Shown: piece after piece, positions 1 through 8,368 of the stretch
How the letters are laid out: each line of letters begins with the position of its first letter
Numbering within the stretch: position 1 is the first letter of the stretch
Source: Brevundimonas terrae
GTDB taxonomy: Bacteria; Pseudomonadota; Alphaproteobacteria; Caulobacterales; Caulobacteraceae
NCBI RefSeq assembly: GCF_011761985.1
Contig: NZ_JAASQT010000001.1
Span: 124,001-188,000, forward strand
Length of the DNA stretch: 64,000 nucleotides
Direction of reading: 5' to 3'
The notes under the pieces: generated by a model
What the model was told of the DNA's origin: nothing
Databases searched by the model: none
The model's input: the letters and a program-made list of their open reading frames with translations, nothing else
Translations under genes and position numbers: made by a program

Positions 1-514
1 TCCAGATCCAGCGATTGGCCTCGACCACCGGATAGGTTTCCGTGCAGCGGCGCTTGACCTTGGGCGGGATCAGCTTGGCATAGGGGATTTCCTTGACCAC
101 GCCCTCCTCGCCATCATAGCGCCAGGCATGGAACGGGCATTCCAGCAGGTTGCCGTACACCTTGCCGCCATAACCCATATGCGCGCCCAGATGCTTGCAA
201 TAGGCGTCGATGATGCGGACCTTGCCGTCCTCGCCGCGCCACATGGCCAAGTCCTTGGCGAAATAGCGCAACGGTTTCACTTCACCGATGGCCAGATCGC
301 GTGACAGGTCGATGGCGTACCAGCCAAACGGGAAGCCGATATCCAGATTGCGCTCGGCTACCGAGGCGCGTCCCTTCACCTCGGCCTTGCGCCAGTCTTT
401 CAAATCTTGACCGCGCAGCTTTTCGAGGATTTGCCAGACGGCTACCGGAGCGGTGCGGGCATCGGTGGCGGCAGCAGGTGTCGGTTCGGTCACGGGTTTC
501 TCCTGCACTGTCAT
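1..514 (-). CDS. Rieske oxygenase, KshA-like, N-terminal part (cut by window edge)
   Basis: The first 171 residues are visible; the catalytic domain lies beyond base 1. The Rieske [2Fe-2S] site is canonical: C106-x-H108, then 17 residues, then C126-x2-H129 (ECPFHAW). The flanking segment around GWYAIDLS and the EIPYAK stretch resemble the 3-ketosteroid 9alpha-hydroxylase oxygenase family. The ATG at 514 overlaps the TGA of the amidohydrolase gene (ATGA), so it is the last visible gene of the operon SDR-FadD-amidohydrolase-Rieske. It is a second Rieske oxygenase besides the one at 21053, and it may attack a different steroid position. The substrate is inferred from context only. Confidence 0.8.
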   Translation of the reverse strand, partial: MTVQEKPVTEPTPAAATDARTAPVAVWQILEKLRGQDLKDWRKAEVKGRASVAERNLDIGFPFGWYAIDLSRDLAIGEVKPLRYFAKDLAMWRGEDGKVRIIDAYCKHLGAHMGYGGKVYGNLLECPFHAWRYDGEEGVVKEIPYAKLIPPKVKRRCTETYPVVEANRWIW

Positions 515-1380
515 TTCAGGTCAAAGACTTTGATCGCGTTTTCACGCAGGAATTTCGGCCACACCCCGTCCTTGAACGGCACGTGCTGCATGTCCGAGAA
601 GATGCGGTCCAAGCTCAGTCCCATCGGGAAGTAGCCGGCATAGATGATCTTGTCGGCACCGCGCGTATTGGCGTAGTCGATGATCGCCTTGGGATAGTGT
701 TTCGGCGCAAAGGCGCTGGTCGAATAATAGAGGTTCGGCCATTTCAGCATCAGCTTGACGGCCAGTGCCTCCCACGGTTCGCCACCGTGGCGCATGACGA
801 CCTTCAGGTCGGGGAAGAACCAGCACACCTCGTCCAGATGCTCGACCTTCTGGTTTTCCATCGGGATACGCGGGCCGGGAATGCCGACATTCAGCATGAT
901 CGGAATGCCCAGCTCTGCCGCACAGGTATAGAGCGGGAACATATATTTGTGGTTGATCGGCACCTGCGGCAGCGTACCGGCGGGGAAGACGCTGATGGCG
1001 GAAATCCCGACCTCGGCATGCAGACGCTTGATGCGGCGCACCTCGTCCACGCCCTTGTTCGGGTCGCACGGCACGTCAAAGAAGAAGCGGTCGCCGTATT
1101 TTTCCTTGGCACGGCGCGAGGTGGCATTGTCGTTCCAGCCGACCATCGCCTTGTCGATGTTGAACCGGTCCATCTGTTCGACGGTCCATGTCACATAGTC
1201 ATCGACATTGCTGGTCTGCGGAATGTCCTTGAACATGTACTGGGCCGGCATGGCGAATTGTTCGAGGGTCTGCTTGTCCTTGATCAGCGGACGAAAAGGA
1301 TCGAACCAGTCGGAACGGTCATCCGCCTCGGGGATGCCCAGCATGGTGTCGATGACGCGGATACCTTCAGGCATAGCCAT
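511..1380 (-). CDS. Amidohydrolase_2-family TIM-barrel protein lacking the usual metal ligands
   Basis: The 289-residue protein has the layout of the amidohydrolase_2 family (ACMSD and related decarboxylases/hydrolases), recognisable from the strand-rich barrel and the segment VVMRHGGEPW. The N-terminal HxH metal motif is missing: the equivalent strand reads VIDTMLGI (residues 9-16). The C-terminal Asp of the usual GSDYP motif is replaced (IIYAGYFP). A divalent-metal hydrolase mechanism is therefore doubtful. The start overlaps the 3' end of the FadD gene by 14 bases, and its stop overlaps the Rieske start, so the three are translationally coupled. A steroid-related lyase or hydrolase role is inferred from the neighbours; the reaction is unknown. 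Confidence 0.75.
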   Translation of the reverse strand: MAMPEGIRVIDTMLGIPEADDRSDWFDPFRPLIKDKQTLEQFAMPAQYMFKDIPQTSNVDDYVTWTVEQMDRFNIDKAMVGWNDNATSRRAKEKYGDRFFFDVPCDPNKGVDEVRRIKRLHAEVGISAISVFPAGTLPQVPINHKYMFPLYTCAAELGIPIMLNVGIPGPRIPMENQKVEHLDEVCWFFPDLKVVMRHGGEPWEALAVKLMLKWPNLYYSTSAFAPKHYPKAIIDYANTRGADKIIYAGYFPMGLSLDRIFSDMQHVPFKDGVWPKFLRENAIKVFDLK

Positions 1381-3067
1381 GGATTTTGTCCCCCGATTTC
1401 ATTTTCGCAGCGGCAAGTTGCGGCCACGCGGCGCGCAGTGCCATTTTGTCGATCTTGCCCACATGGTTTCGCGGCAGAGGCCCGTCGGACACGATCACAT
1501 GACCCGGTGCCTTGTAGCGGGCCAGTCGTTCGGCCACCCAGTCGATGATGCGGTCCGCGTTGTGGACATCGCCCCCGACCACCGCCACCAGTAGCTCGCC
1601 CAGACGTTCATCGGGGATACCGAAGGCGGCACATTCCGTGACTCCCTCGAACTCGCTCAGAACACGTTCGACCTCGGCGCAGTAGATATTCTCGCCGCCG
1701 GAAATCACCATGTCCTTGGTGCGGTCCACGATGAAGACATAGCCTTCCTCGTCGATATATCCGACATCGCCCGTACGCAGCCATCCGTCAGCGGTCATGG
1801 CCTTTTGCGTTTCCTCGGGACGGTTCCAGTAGCCCTTCATCACCATGGCGCTGCGGACCAGAATCTCGCCGCTTTCGCCCGCCGGCAGGATGCGGCCATC
1901 CGGTCCCTCGATACAGACACTGGCCAGAGGCAGCACCCGTCCCGCTGAGGCCCGTTTACGCATGAAGTCTTCGCCCAAGGCCTGAGCAAAGGCACCGGAG
2001 GTTTCCGTCATGCCATAGCCCACGCCCAGCACAATATCGGGGCAATGCTCGCGCAGGGAATCCAGCAGATTGATCGGCAGGGCCTGCCCGCCCGAGCCGA
2101 TATTCTTCAGGCACGACACATCGTGATCCAGCAGCTTGGCCCCATTGACCAGATCCCAGATCATGGTCGGCACAGCGGCGAAGTTCGTGACCTTTTCGCG
2201 TGCGATCAGGCGCACCGCTTCCTCGCCGCTCCAGCGACGCATGATGACCACCTTCGAGCCCGCCAGCAGAGGCGACAGGAAGGCTGAGCCAAGCCCCGAA
2301 ATATGGAACAGCGGATAGACCAGTAAACTGGCCTGTTGCGGCAGGTTGGCCATCAAGGCTTCCGGCGACATGCCATAGGCCTTGGCCATATTGTGCATCA
2401 CCATGATGCCCGAAAGCTGTGACCCCATCAGCCCCGTAATCAGGCTACGGTGCGACAGGATCGCGCCCTTGACCCGTCCGGTCGTGCCGGAGGTGAACAG
2501 GATGGCGCAGTCATCACCGGATTGGGCGCTGCCGGTATTTTCGATCTCGCCAGACTGGCGACGCGCAATCTCTTCGGGCGGGAACGGCTTGGTCAGGTCC
2601 AGCATCCGGCCAGTATAACCGCCCTTGCGGATCAGTTCGGCCCGTCGGGTATCGGCCAGCACCACAGCCGGCTCGACATCCTCGATCATGGCGACGATTT
2701 CAGTCGGTGCGCCACGACTGTTCAACAGTGCAGCCACCCCGCCAGCCTTCATGACGGCCAGATAGGCCACCATCCATTCGGCACGGTTACGCATGCAGAT
2801 CGCCACGCGGTCACCGCGCCCGATACCCAGCAGCGGGACCAGTTGGTCACGCCATGCAAAGACTTGCTCAAAGGTCAGGCGGCGCTCTTGCCCGTTGGAC
2901 GAGAAGTCCACGAGGAAGGTCTTGTCGCCATGACGACGTGCCTGCTCGATCATCTGGTTGAGATCGGGGGCCGCATTGGCGAACTGGAGGAGGCCATCGA
3001 CCTCCGCCAGCTCAAAGGGAGTTCCGGGGGCAGTGACAGCAGCGAATACGGGATCGATTTGCGTCAT
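1367..3067 (-). CDS. Acyl-CoA synthetase (AMP-forming, FadD family)
   Basis: The 566-residue enzyme adenylates a carboxylic acid and transfers the acyl group to CoA. It has the P-loop-like motif LFTSGTTGRVKG, the A5 motif GYGMTET, the hinge region GWLRTGDVGYIDEEGYVF followed by DRTKDMVISGGENIY, and the catalytic-lysine region NHVGKIDK near the C terminus. It starts 9 bases after the stop of the SDR upstream, with GAGG as ribosome site. In this locus the likely substrate is a steroid-derived acid such as a side-chain carboxylate or a ring-degradation acid. It is distinct from the FadD3-like ligase at 16613, so the two probably activate different intermediates. Confidence 0.88.
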   Translation of the reverse strand: MTQIDPVFAAVTAPGTPFELAEVDGLLQFANAAPDLNQMIEQARRHGDKTFLVDFSSNGQERRLTFEQVFAWRDQLVPLLGIGRGDRVAICMRNRAEWMVAYLAVMKAGGVAALLNSRGAPTEIVAMIEDVEPAVVLADTRRAELIRKGGYTGRMLDLTKPFPPEEIARRQSGEIENTGSAQSGDDCAILFTSGTTGRVKGAILSHRSLITGLMGSQLSGIMVMHNMAKAYGMSPEALMANLPQQASLLVYPLFHISGLGSAFLSPLLAGSKVVIMRRWSGEEAVRLIAREKVTNFAAVPTMIWDLVNGAKLLDHDVSCLKNIGSGGQALPINLLDSLREHCPDIVLGVGYGMTETSGAFAQALGEDFMRKRASAGRVLPLASVCIEGPDGRILPAGESGEILVRSAMVMKGYWNRPEETQKAMTADGWLRTGDVGYIDEEGYVFIVDRTKDMVISGGENIYCAEVERVLSEFEGVTECAAFGIPDERLGELLVAVVGGDVHNADRIIDWVAERLARYKAPGHVIVSDGPLPRNHVGKIDKMALRAAWPQLAAAKMKSGDKIHGYA

Positions 3068-3076
3068 TGCCGGGCC

Positions 3077-3943
3077 TCAATAGACGGCTGCTGGATTTTT
3101 CGGGTGCGGACTGCCCAGCATTTCACGGTACGAGGGCCGTGTGGCACCGCGATCCGTCACGCCAAGGGTTTGCGCGATCTCGGCAGCGATCAGGGTCTGG
3201 CCCGACAGTTCGTCGCGCTGGGCCGACTTGTCGATCGCATCAATAATGTGGGCCGTGAATTCGGGGTTCTCGGCCGTCTTGATGAAGGCTTCGTACTGCT
3301 CGGGATTGGTCTGGCTGGCGATGGCCGAACGCTCGGTAATCAGCGGCCCCATCCAGATCGACACCGTCACCACGCCGGTACCGCGCAGGTCGTGTTCCAT
3401 GTCGTGGGCAAACTTGTCCAGACCGGCCTTTTGCGCGCCATAGGCCGGACCGTGCATGTAGCAGGAACCGCCGAAGGACGAGCCGAAGGCGATGATGCCG
3501 CTGCCCTGTTTGGTCATGATCTTGGCCGCATGCCAGCTGGCCACATAGGCGCTGCGAAGGCCGACATCCAGAATACCGACCGCCTCGACTTCCTTCTCCC
3601 AGAAGGGTTTTTTCTCGATCAGCTGGTGATGGATATAGGTGGCATTATTGACCAGAATATCCAGTCGGCCCTGCTCGCGCATGATCTGGTCGAACAGGGC
3701 GGCCACCTGTGCGTCATCGCCATGGTCGCACACAACCGCGATGCCCTTGCCGCCCGCCTTGGTGACCTCGGCAGCCGTCTCGGCCACCGTGCCCGGCAGG
3801 ACGCTGCCGTCCCAGCCCGTGGCATTGCCCGGCTGGATGGTGCGCCCCGTCACATAGACCGTATAGCCCAACTCGCCCAGGCCGCGCGCGATCCCCCGAC
3901 CTGCGCCACGGCTTGCCCCTGTTACCAGTGCAATTTTCGTCAT
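3077..3943 (-). CDS. Short-chain dehydrogenase, DHRS1-like
   Basis: This is a 288-residue classical SDR. It has TGASRGAGRG for the dinucleotide, NNAT in place of NNAG, and the catalytic YGAQK motif. The long insertion after the glycine motif and the C-terminal extension resemble DHRS1-type SDRs. An upstream ATG at 4012 is open in frame. The start at 3943 is preferred because AGGGGAG lies about 8 bases ahead and because the alternative N-terminus (MTFANHGLVF...) would cover the promoter. It is first gene of the operon ending in the cut Rieske gene. It probably interconverts a steroid alcohol and ketone; the position is unknown. Confidence 0.82.
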   Translation of the reverse strand: MTKIALVTGASRGAGRGIARGLGELGYTVYVTGRTIQPGNATGWDGSVLPGTVAETAAEVTKAGGKGIAVVCDHGDDAQVAALFDQIMREQGRLDILVNNATYIHHQLIEKKPFWEKEVEAVGILDVGLRSAYVASWHAAKIMTKQGSGIIAFGSSFGGSCYMHGPAYGAQKAGLDKFAHDMEHDLRGTGVVTVSIWMGPLITERSAIASQTNPEQYEAFIKTAENPEFTAHIIDAIDKSAQRDELSGQTLIAAEIAQTLGVTDRGATRPSYREMLGSPHPKNPAAVY

Positions 3944-3987
3944 ACCCTGTACTCCCCTACAGACGCATTTATGCTTTTGAGAAAACA

Positions 3988-4030
3988 CTAGTCCATGATT
4001 TGCGAATGTCAAAGGGCTATAAAATACGCA
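3988..4030 (-). promoter_or_regulatory. Promoter/operator region of the 3943 SDR operon
   Basis: Read on the minus strand, TTGACA (4012-4007) is followed 14 bases later by ACTAGT, a weak -10 in the short-spaced Caulobacter style. A TACGCAAAA element lies at 4025-4033 and a degenerate TTTGCGAA at 3999-4006, inside the -35/-10 spacer. The 161-base gap 3944-4104 holds nothing else that I can see. The promoter boxes are inferred by eye. Confidence 0.45.
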
Positions 4031-4104
4031 AAACAGCTATGTAGTGACCGTATAGCTTTTGTTCGCGCATTTATCCTTTGGGCCAATCGCACATCATGCG
4101 TTCC

Positions 4105-4866
4105 TCAGCCGAAATTGGCCTGTCCGCCGTCCAGCGGCACAGTCGCTCCGGTCAGATAGCCCATATCCGGCCCGCACAAGGACACCACAGCGCGGCCGAT
4201 ATCCTCTTCCAGACGCCCGATACGGCCCAGAGGAATAGTGCGGAAAAAGGCCTCGGCCTCGACAGGATTACGCTCGACCCATTTCTTCAGGCCCGGCGAT
4301 TCCGCATGGGGCGCAATCGCAATGGCGCGGATGCCCTCGCGTCCCCATTCGGCGGCGGCGGCACGGGTCAGGGTACGGATGGCCTGTTTGACCGCGCCAT
4401 AGGCACCATAGCCGCTGGGATCCCACCGCTCGGCTGCCGATGAAGCCAGATTGATAATGGTACCACCACCACGGGCCACCATCACCGGATGCACCAGTTT
4501 CATCAGGCGGAACGTCGCCAGAGGGCCGGATTCAAATCCGGCTGTGAACGCCTCGTCGGTCACATCCAGCAGACGGCCCGCCGGCACTTCCTGCGCATTA
4601 TTGACCAGAATATCGATGCCGCCGAAATGCTCGCAAGCCGCCGTGACAATGCGCGACAGGTCATCGGCATCCTTGACGTTTCCGGTCAGAGGCAGCGCCC
4701 TGCGGCCTCGCGCCTCGATCTCGGCACAGGTGGCGGCCAGCTTTTCAGCCGTGCGCCCGCATACGACGATGTCTGCGCCCGCGCTCGCCAGAGCCAGAGC
4801 GATGCCCTGACCGACCCCCTGTCCCGAACCGGTTACGAGGGCCACTTTGTTACTGAGGTCAACCAC
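4105..4866 (-). CDS. Short-chain dehydrogenase/reductase
   Basis: The 253-residue SDR has TGSGQGVGQG (cofactor), NNAQ, a Ser in LASSAAERW and the catalytic YGAVK. The start codon is GTG at 4866, supported by TTGGGGA about 8 bases upstream. It ends with the PLDGG signature of classical SDRs. It is separated from the next minus-strand gene by a 161-base promoter gap and faces the SDR at 4994, so it is probably transcribed alone from the shared divergent region. A hydroxysteroid dehydrogenase role is likely from context, but the position acted on cannot be read from sequence. Confidence 0.8.
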   Translation of the reverse strand: MVDLSNKVALVTGSGQGVGQGIALALASAGADIVVCGRTAEKLAATCAEIEARGRRALPLTGNVKDADDLSRIVTAACEHFGGIDILVNNAQEVPAGRLLDVTDEAFTAGFESGPLATFRLMKLVHPVMVARGGGTIINLASSAAERWDPSGYGAYGAVKQAIRTLTRAAAAEWGREGIRAIAIAPHAESPGLKKWVERNPVEAEAFFRTIPLGRIGRLEEDIGRAVVSLCGPDMGYLTGATVPLDGGQANFG

Positions 4867-4906
4867 TTCAAAATCCCCAAGATTCGTATTTTATATATTT
4901 CACAGC

Positions 4907-4945
4907 TACGCATTTGATTGACAGCTCGTCAATCTAGACGTCAAT
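4907..4945. promoter_or_regulatory. Divergent operator region between two SDR operons
   Basis: The 127-base gap between divergent starts 4866 and 4994 contains TACGCA (4907-4912). Directly beside it is an inverted repeat GATTGAC-5-GTCAATC (4916-4934), and a further GTCAAT follows at 4940-4945. The combination of TACGCA with nearby GTCAA is also found in front of kshA and hsaA/hsaC. It is a likely regulator site controlling both directions. Confidence 0.5.
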
Positions 4946-4993
4946 TGCGGGAATAAGGCTAAAAATAGTCACTCTGAATATTGGGGTAGGGAA

Positions 4994-5767
4994 ATGAGTG
5001 TGGATTTGTCCGGACAGGTTGCAGTCGTTACCGGAGGCAGTGACGGGATCGGCCTCGCCACCGCATCGCTGCTGGCCCAGCGCGGGGCGCAGGTGGTCAT
5101 TTGCGGTCGCCGTCAGGAAAAACTGGATCAGGCCAAATCCGTCATTGAAGCCCAAGGTGGCAAGGTCGAAGCCGTCCAGCTCGATGTCTCCGACGAAGCT
5201 GCCCTCACGGCCCTGATCGAGAATACCGGCCAGAAATATGGTCGCCTCGACATGCTGGTGAACAATGCCATGTCCACCCACTATGCCCCCATTTCGCGCC
5301 TGACAGTGGATCACTGGCGCAAGGATTTCGCCGTTAATGCCGAGGCCGTTTTCGTCAGCACAAAGGCGGCGATGAAGATCATGGGTCAGGCCGGTAAGGG
5401 CTCGATCGTCAATATCTCCTCGACCTGCGGCATCCGTGCTGCGGCCAATATGTCCAGCTATTCGGCCTCCAAGGCGGCCATGATCCAGTTCACCTCGGTC
5501 GCCGCCATGGAAGGGGCCCGCAAGGGTATCCGCGTCAACGCCATTGTGCCCGGTCAGGTCCAGACCGCCGGCACCGAAGAGTTCAGCCAGCGCGCCCCCG
5601 ATATCGCCGCCCGCACCGCCGATGCTATTCCGATGGGTCGCGGCGGTCTGCCCGAAGAATTGGCGCAGGCCATTGTCTTCCTGCTGTCCGATGCCGCCAG
5701 CTATATTACCGGCGTGGCCCTGCCCGTCGATGGCGGCAAGGCTGCCCAGATGTACCTGCCGTCATGA
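4994..5767 (+). CDS. Short-chain dehydrogenase/reductase (FabG-like)
   Basis: This is a 257-residue classical SDR: TGGSDGIG for NAD(P), NNAM in place of NNAG, Ser in ISSTCG and the catalytic YSASK. It has the C-terminal LPVDGG. The ribosome site GGTAGGGA precedes the ATG by a few bases. Its stop overlaps the kstD start (ATGA), so it is co-translated with KstD. The coupling suggests it supplies or consumes a 3-keto or 17-keto steroid. The Gly-rich motif followed by an Arg-rich CGRR segment is compatible with NADP preference, which is inference. Confidence 0.82.
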   Translation: MSVDLSGQVAVVTGGSDGIGLATASLLAQRGAQVVICGRRQEKLDQAKSVIEAQGGKVEAVQLDVSDEAALTALIENTGQKYGRLDMLVNNAMSTHYAPISRLTVDHWRKDFAVNAEAVFVSTKAAMKIMGQAGKGSIVNISSTCGIRAAANMSSYSASKAAMIQFTSVAAMEGARKGIRVNAIVPGQVQTAGTEEFSQRAPDIAARTADAIPMGRGGLPEELAQAIVFLLSDAASYITGVALPVDGGKAAQMYLPS

Positions 5768-7491
5768 GCGCCGCTGTGACCTCCGGCGCGGCAGGCCAAG
5801 CCGCCACCAAATGGGACAAGGAAGTCGATGTCCTGATCGTCGGTTCGGGCGCGGGCGGGCTGATGTCCGCTCTGGTCGCCTCGCACCACAATGCCGAGGT
5901 TCTGGTGATCGAGAAGGACGCCCTGTGGGGCGGCACCTCGGCCACTTCGGGCGGCGGCATCTGGATTCCGGCCAGCGATCAGGCGGCAGCGGCGGGCTTT
6001 AATGACAGCACCGACGACGCCTTTACCTATGTGCGCAAACTGTCGGCCGATAATGTGCCCGACGCCAATATCCGCGCCTTTGTCGATAATGCCGCGCCCA
6101 TGTTGCGCTGGATGACGGCCAATACGGCGATCAGCTATCAGGCCTTCCCCTATCCCGACTATCACGCCGAAAATCCGGGCGGTTCGCCGACGGGATTCCG
6201 CACCCATATGCCGCTGCCCATCGATGGTCGGGTGCTGGGCAAGGATGTGGCGAACATGCGCTTTGCCTCTCCGGCGGCCAGCCTGTTCGGCTATCTGAAC
6301 TGGCATTTTGACGAAACCTATATCCTGCTGTTCCGCGCCAAGGGCTGGTGGAAACATCTGGCCAAGAGCCTGACCCGCTACTGGCTGGACCTGCCGTTCC
6401 GCCTGACCTCGCGCAAGGACCGTCGCCTGACGCTGGGCAATGCCCTGACGGGTGGTCTGCGCGATGCGTTGAACCAGCGCAATGTCCCCCTGTGGCTGAA
6501 CAGCCCGATGGAGGACCTGATCCGCGAGGACGGCAAGGTTGTCGGCGTGCGCGTCAAGCAAAACGGCCAGACCCTGAACATCCGCGCCCGCAAGGGTGTG
6601 GTGCTGGCCGCAGGCGGTTTCGACAAAAACAAAGCCATGCGCCAGACCCATGCGCCGCTCTATCCCAACACCCAGCTATCGGGCGGGATCAGCAGCAATA
6701 CGGGCGACAGCATCCGCGCCGGTATGGATGCAGGGGCGCAAACCCTGAACCTGCAATCGACATGGGCCGCGCCGGTCTTCTATGTGCCGGGCGAGGACCG
6801 TGGCCGCCTGTGCACGATTGAACGCGCCCTGCCCGGCTGCATGATGGTGGCGCAGGACGGCAAACGCTATCTGAACGAGGCGGCGTCCTATCACATTGTC
6901 GGCCAGCAGATGGCGCGTCGTCAGGCGCAAACCGGCGATGCCTCGCCGACATGGTTCGTGTTCGACCACCGCTATCGCCATTCGTATCCGGTGGGACCGC
7001 TCTATCCGATCCAGCCGGACTGGCTACATGGCAAGGGCGTGCGCTCGATCCTGAAAAAGGGCCGCACGGTCGCCGAACTGGCCAAGGCCATGGGGGTTGA
7101 TCCGTCGGCACTGGAAGAGACGATCCAGAGCTTCAACACCCATGCCGCCAACGGTTCGGACCCCGTCTTCCATCGTGGCGAGGCGGCCTATGACAAGATG
7201 TATGGCGACCCGCGTGTCCAGCCCAATCCGTGCCTGCGTCCGCTGGATCAGGGGCCCTTCTATGCCATGCCGATCTATCCCGGCGATATCGGCACCAATG
7301 GCGGCCTTTTGACCAATGACAAGGCGCAGGTGCTGGACACCCAAGGCCAGCCGATCAGCGGCCTTTATGCCATCGGCAACAACGCCGCCTCGGCCATGGG
7401 TGAAAGCTATCCGGGCGCAGGTGTGACCCTCGGCCCAGCCCTGACCTTCGGCTATCTGGCCGCCCGCCACATCACAGGGGCGAATGACTGA
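5764..7491 (+). CDS. kstD: 3-ketosteroid delta1-dehydrogenase
   Basis: This flavoprotein (575 residues) introduces the 1,2 double bond in ring A of 3-ketosteroids. The N-terminal FAD motif is VGSGAGG (residues 26-32), followed by the E of VIEK and the GGTSATSGGGIW segment of the fumarate-reductase/KstD family. The C-terminal SYPGAG places Tyr549 and Gly553 with the same four-residue spacing as the catalytic Tyr and Gly of Rhodococcus KstD. The PDYH segment near the substrate site is also present. It begins within the stop of the SDR upstream. With KshA it opens ring B. The assignment as KstD rather than a KstD-like 3-keto-4-ene enzyme is strong but not absolute. Confidence 0.9.
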   Translation: MSAAVTSGAAGQAATKWDKEVDVLIVGSGAGGLMSALVASHHNAEVLVIEKDALWGGTSATSGGGIWIPASDQAAAAGFNDSTDDAFTYVRKLSADNVPDANIRAFVDNAAPMLRWMTANTAISYQAFPYPDYHAENPGGSPTGFRTHMPLPIDGRVLGKDVANMRFASPAASLFGYLNWHFDETYILLFRAKGWWKHLAKSLTRYWLDLPFRLTSRKDRRLTLGNALTGGLRDALNQRNVPLWLNSPMEDLIREDGKVVGVRVKQNGQTLNIRARKGVVLAAGGFDKNKAMRQTHAPLYPNTQLSGGISSNTGDSIRAGMDAGAQTLNLQSTWAAPVFYVPGEDRGRLCTIERALPGCMMVAQDGKRYLNEAASYHIVGQQMARRQAQTGDASPTWFVFDHRYRHSYPVGPLYPIQPDWLHGKGVRSILKKGRTVAELAKAMGVDPSALEETIQSFNTHAANGSDPVFHRGEAAYDKMYGDPRVQPNPCLRPLDQGPFYAMPIYPGDIGTNGGLLTNDKAQVLDTQGQPISGLYAIGNNAASAMGESYPGAGVTLGPALTFGYLAARHITGAND

Positions 7492-7541
7492 TCCGTCCGC
7501 GCCCCTAACCGCCTGTTTCTAACGACAACCCAAGTGTTTCC

Positions 7542-8294
7542 ATGCGTTTCCAGAACAAAAAAGTCCTTGTGACGGGTGCGGCCTCGGGCATTGGCCGCGC
7601 CACCGCCATCCTGTTCGCCCGCGAAGGCGCGACGGTCACGATTGGCGACATCAACGCACAGGGACTGGCCGAGACGGCGGCCCTGATGGCCACCGCGCCC
7701 AAGATCCAGGCCTATAATGCCGCCGATGCCGCCTCTTGCCGTGCACTGGTGGACGTGGCTGCTGCTGACGGTCTGGACGTGCTTTGCAATGTCGCGGGCA
7801 TCCTCAAATGGGGTTCCAGCCAGACCTTTGCGGTCGAGGATATGGACCTTGTGATGCGCGTGAACGCCACCAGCGTCTTTGCCCTGTGTCAGGCCGCCTT
7901 CCCGCACCTGCTGAAATCCAAGGGTAACATCGTCAATACGGCCTCGTCCTCGGGCCTGATCGGCATGCCCTATACGGTCGCCTATTCGGCTTCCAAACAT
8001 GCCGTCATCGGCATCACCAAGGGGCTAGCCGTCGAGTGGGCCGCGACCGGCGTGCGCGTCAACGGCGTCTGCCCCGGTCAGGTCAACACCCCGATGACGG
8101 CCACGGTGCCGCAAGCCGGTGCCAAGGCCGACGACATCGACTTCTCCCTGATGATGCGCGCCGCGCCCAAGCTGGAGAACGGGGCCTGCGAGCCGCAAGA
8201 CATTGCCGAAGCGATTGCATGGCTGGCCTCAGATGCCGCGCGCAAGGCGACGGGAACCCTGCTCAGCGTCGATGGCGGCCATGTCGCGGGCTAG
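7542..8294 (+). CDS. Short-chain dehydrogenase/reductase
   Basis: The 250-residue SDR has TGAASGIGRAT, an acidic residue after the second strand (GDIN, suggesting NAD), NVAG in place of NNAG, Ser in ASSSG and the catalytic YSASK, and ends in LSVDGGH. It lies 50 bases after kstD and 74 bases before the acyl-CoA dehydrogenase gene, in the same operon. The context fits a 3-hydroxyacyl-CoA or hydroxysteroid dehydrogenase. I cannot choose between them. Confidence 0.8.
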   Translation: MRFQNKKVLVTGAASGIGRATAILFAREGATVTIGDINAQGLAETAALMATAPKIQAYNAADAASCRALVDVAAADGLDVLCNVAGILKWGSSQTFAVEDMDLVMRVNATSVFALCQAAFPHLLKSKGNIVNTASSSGLIGMPYTVAYSASKHAVIGITKGLAVEWAATGVRVNGVCPGQVNTPMTATVPQAGAKADDIDFSLMMRAAPKLENGACEPQDIAEAIAWLASDAARKATGTLLSVDGGHVAG

Positions 8295-8368
8295 GCCATA
8301 ACGCAACTTAACCGTTTGAATTTGAATGATTGCCGTCACACGGCACCAGCAGTTTGGGACAAGGCATA

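Noticed and set aside
301..1548. A 415-codon open frame on the plus strand over Rieske, amidohydrolase and FadD genes
   Set aside because: It is opposite three coupled genes with clear family motifs and has no domain of its own.
4934..5314. A 126-codon minus-strand frame beginning in the SDR gene at 4994
   Set aside because: It is antisense to a confident SDR and crosses the divergent promoter gap.
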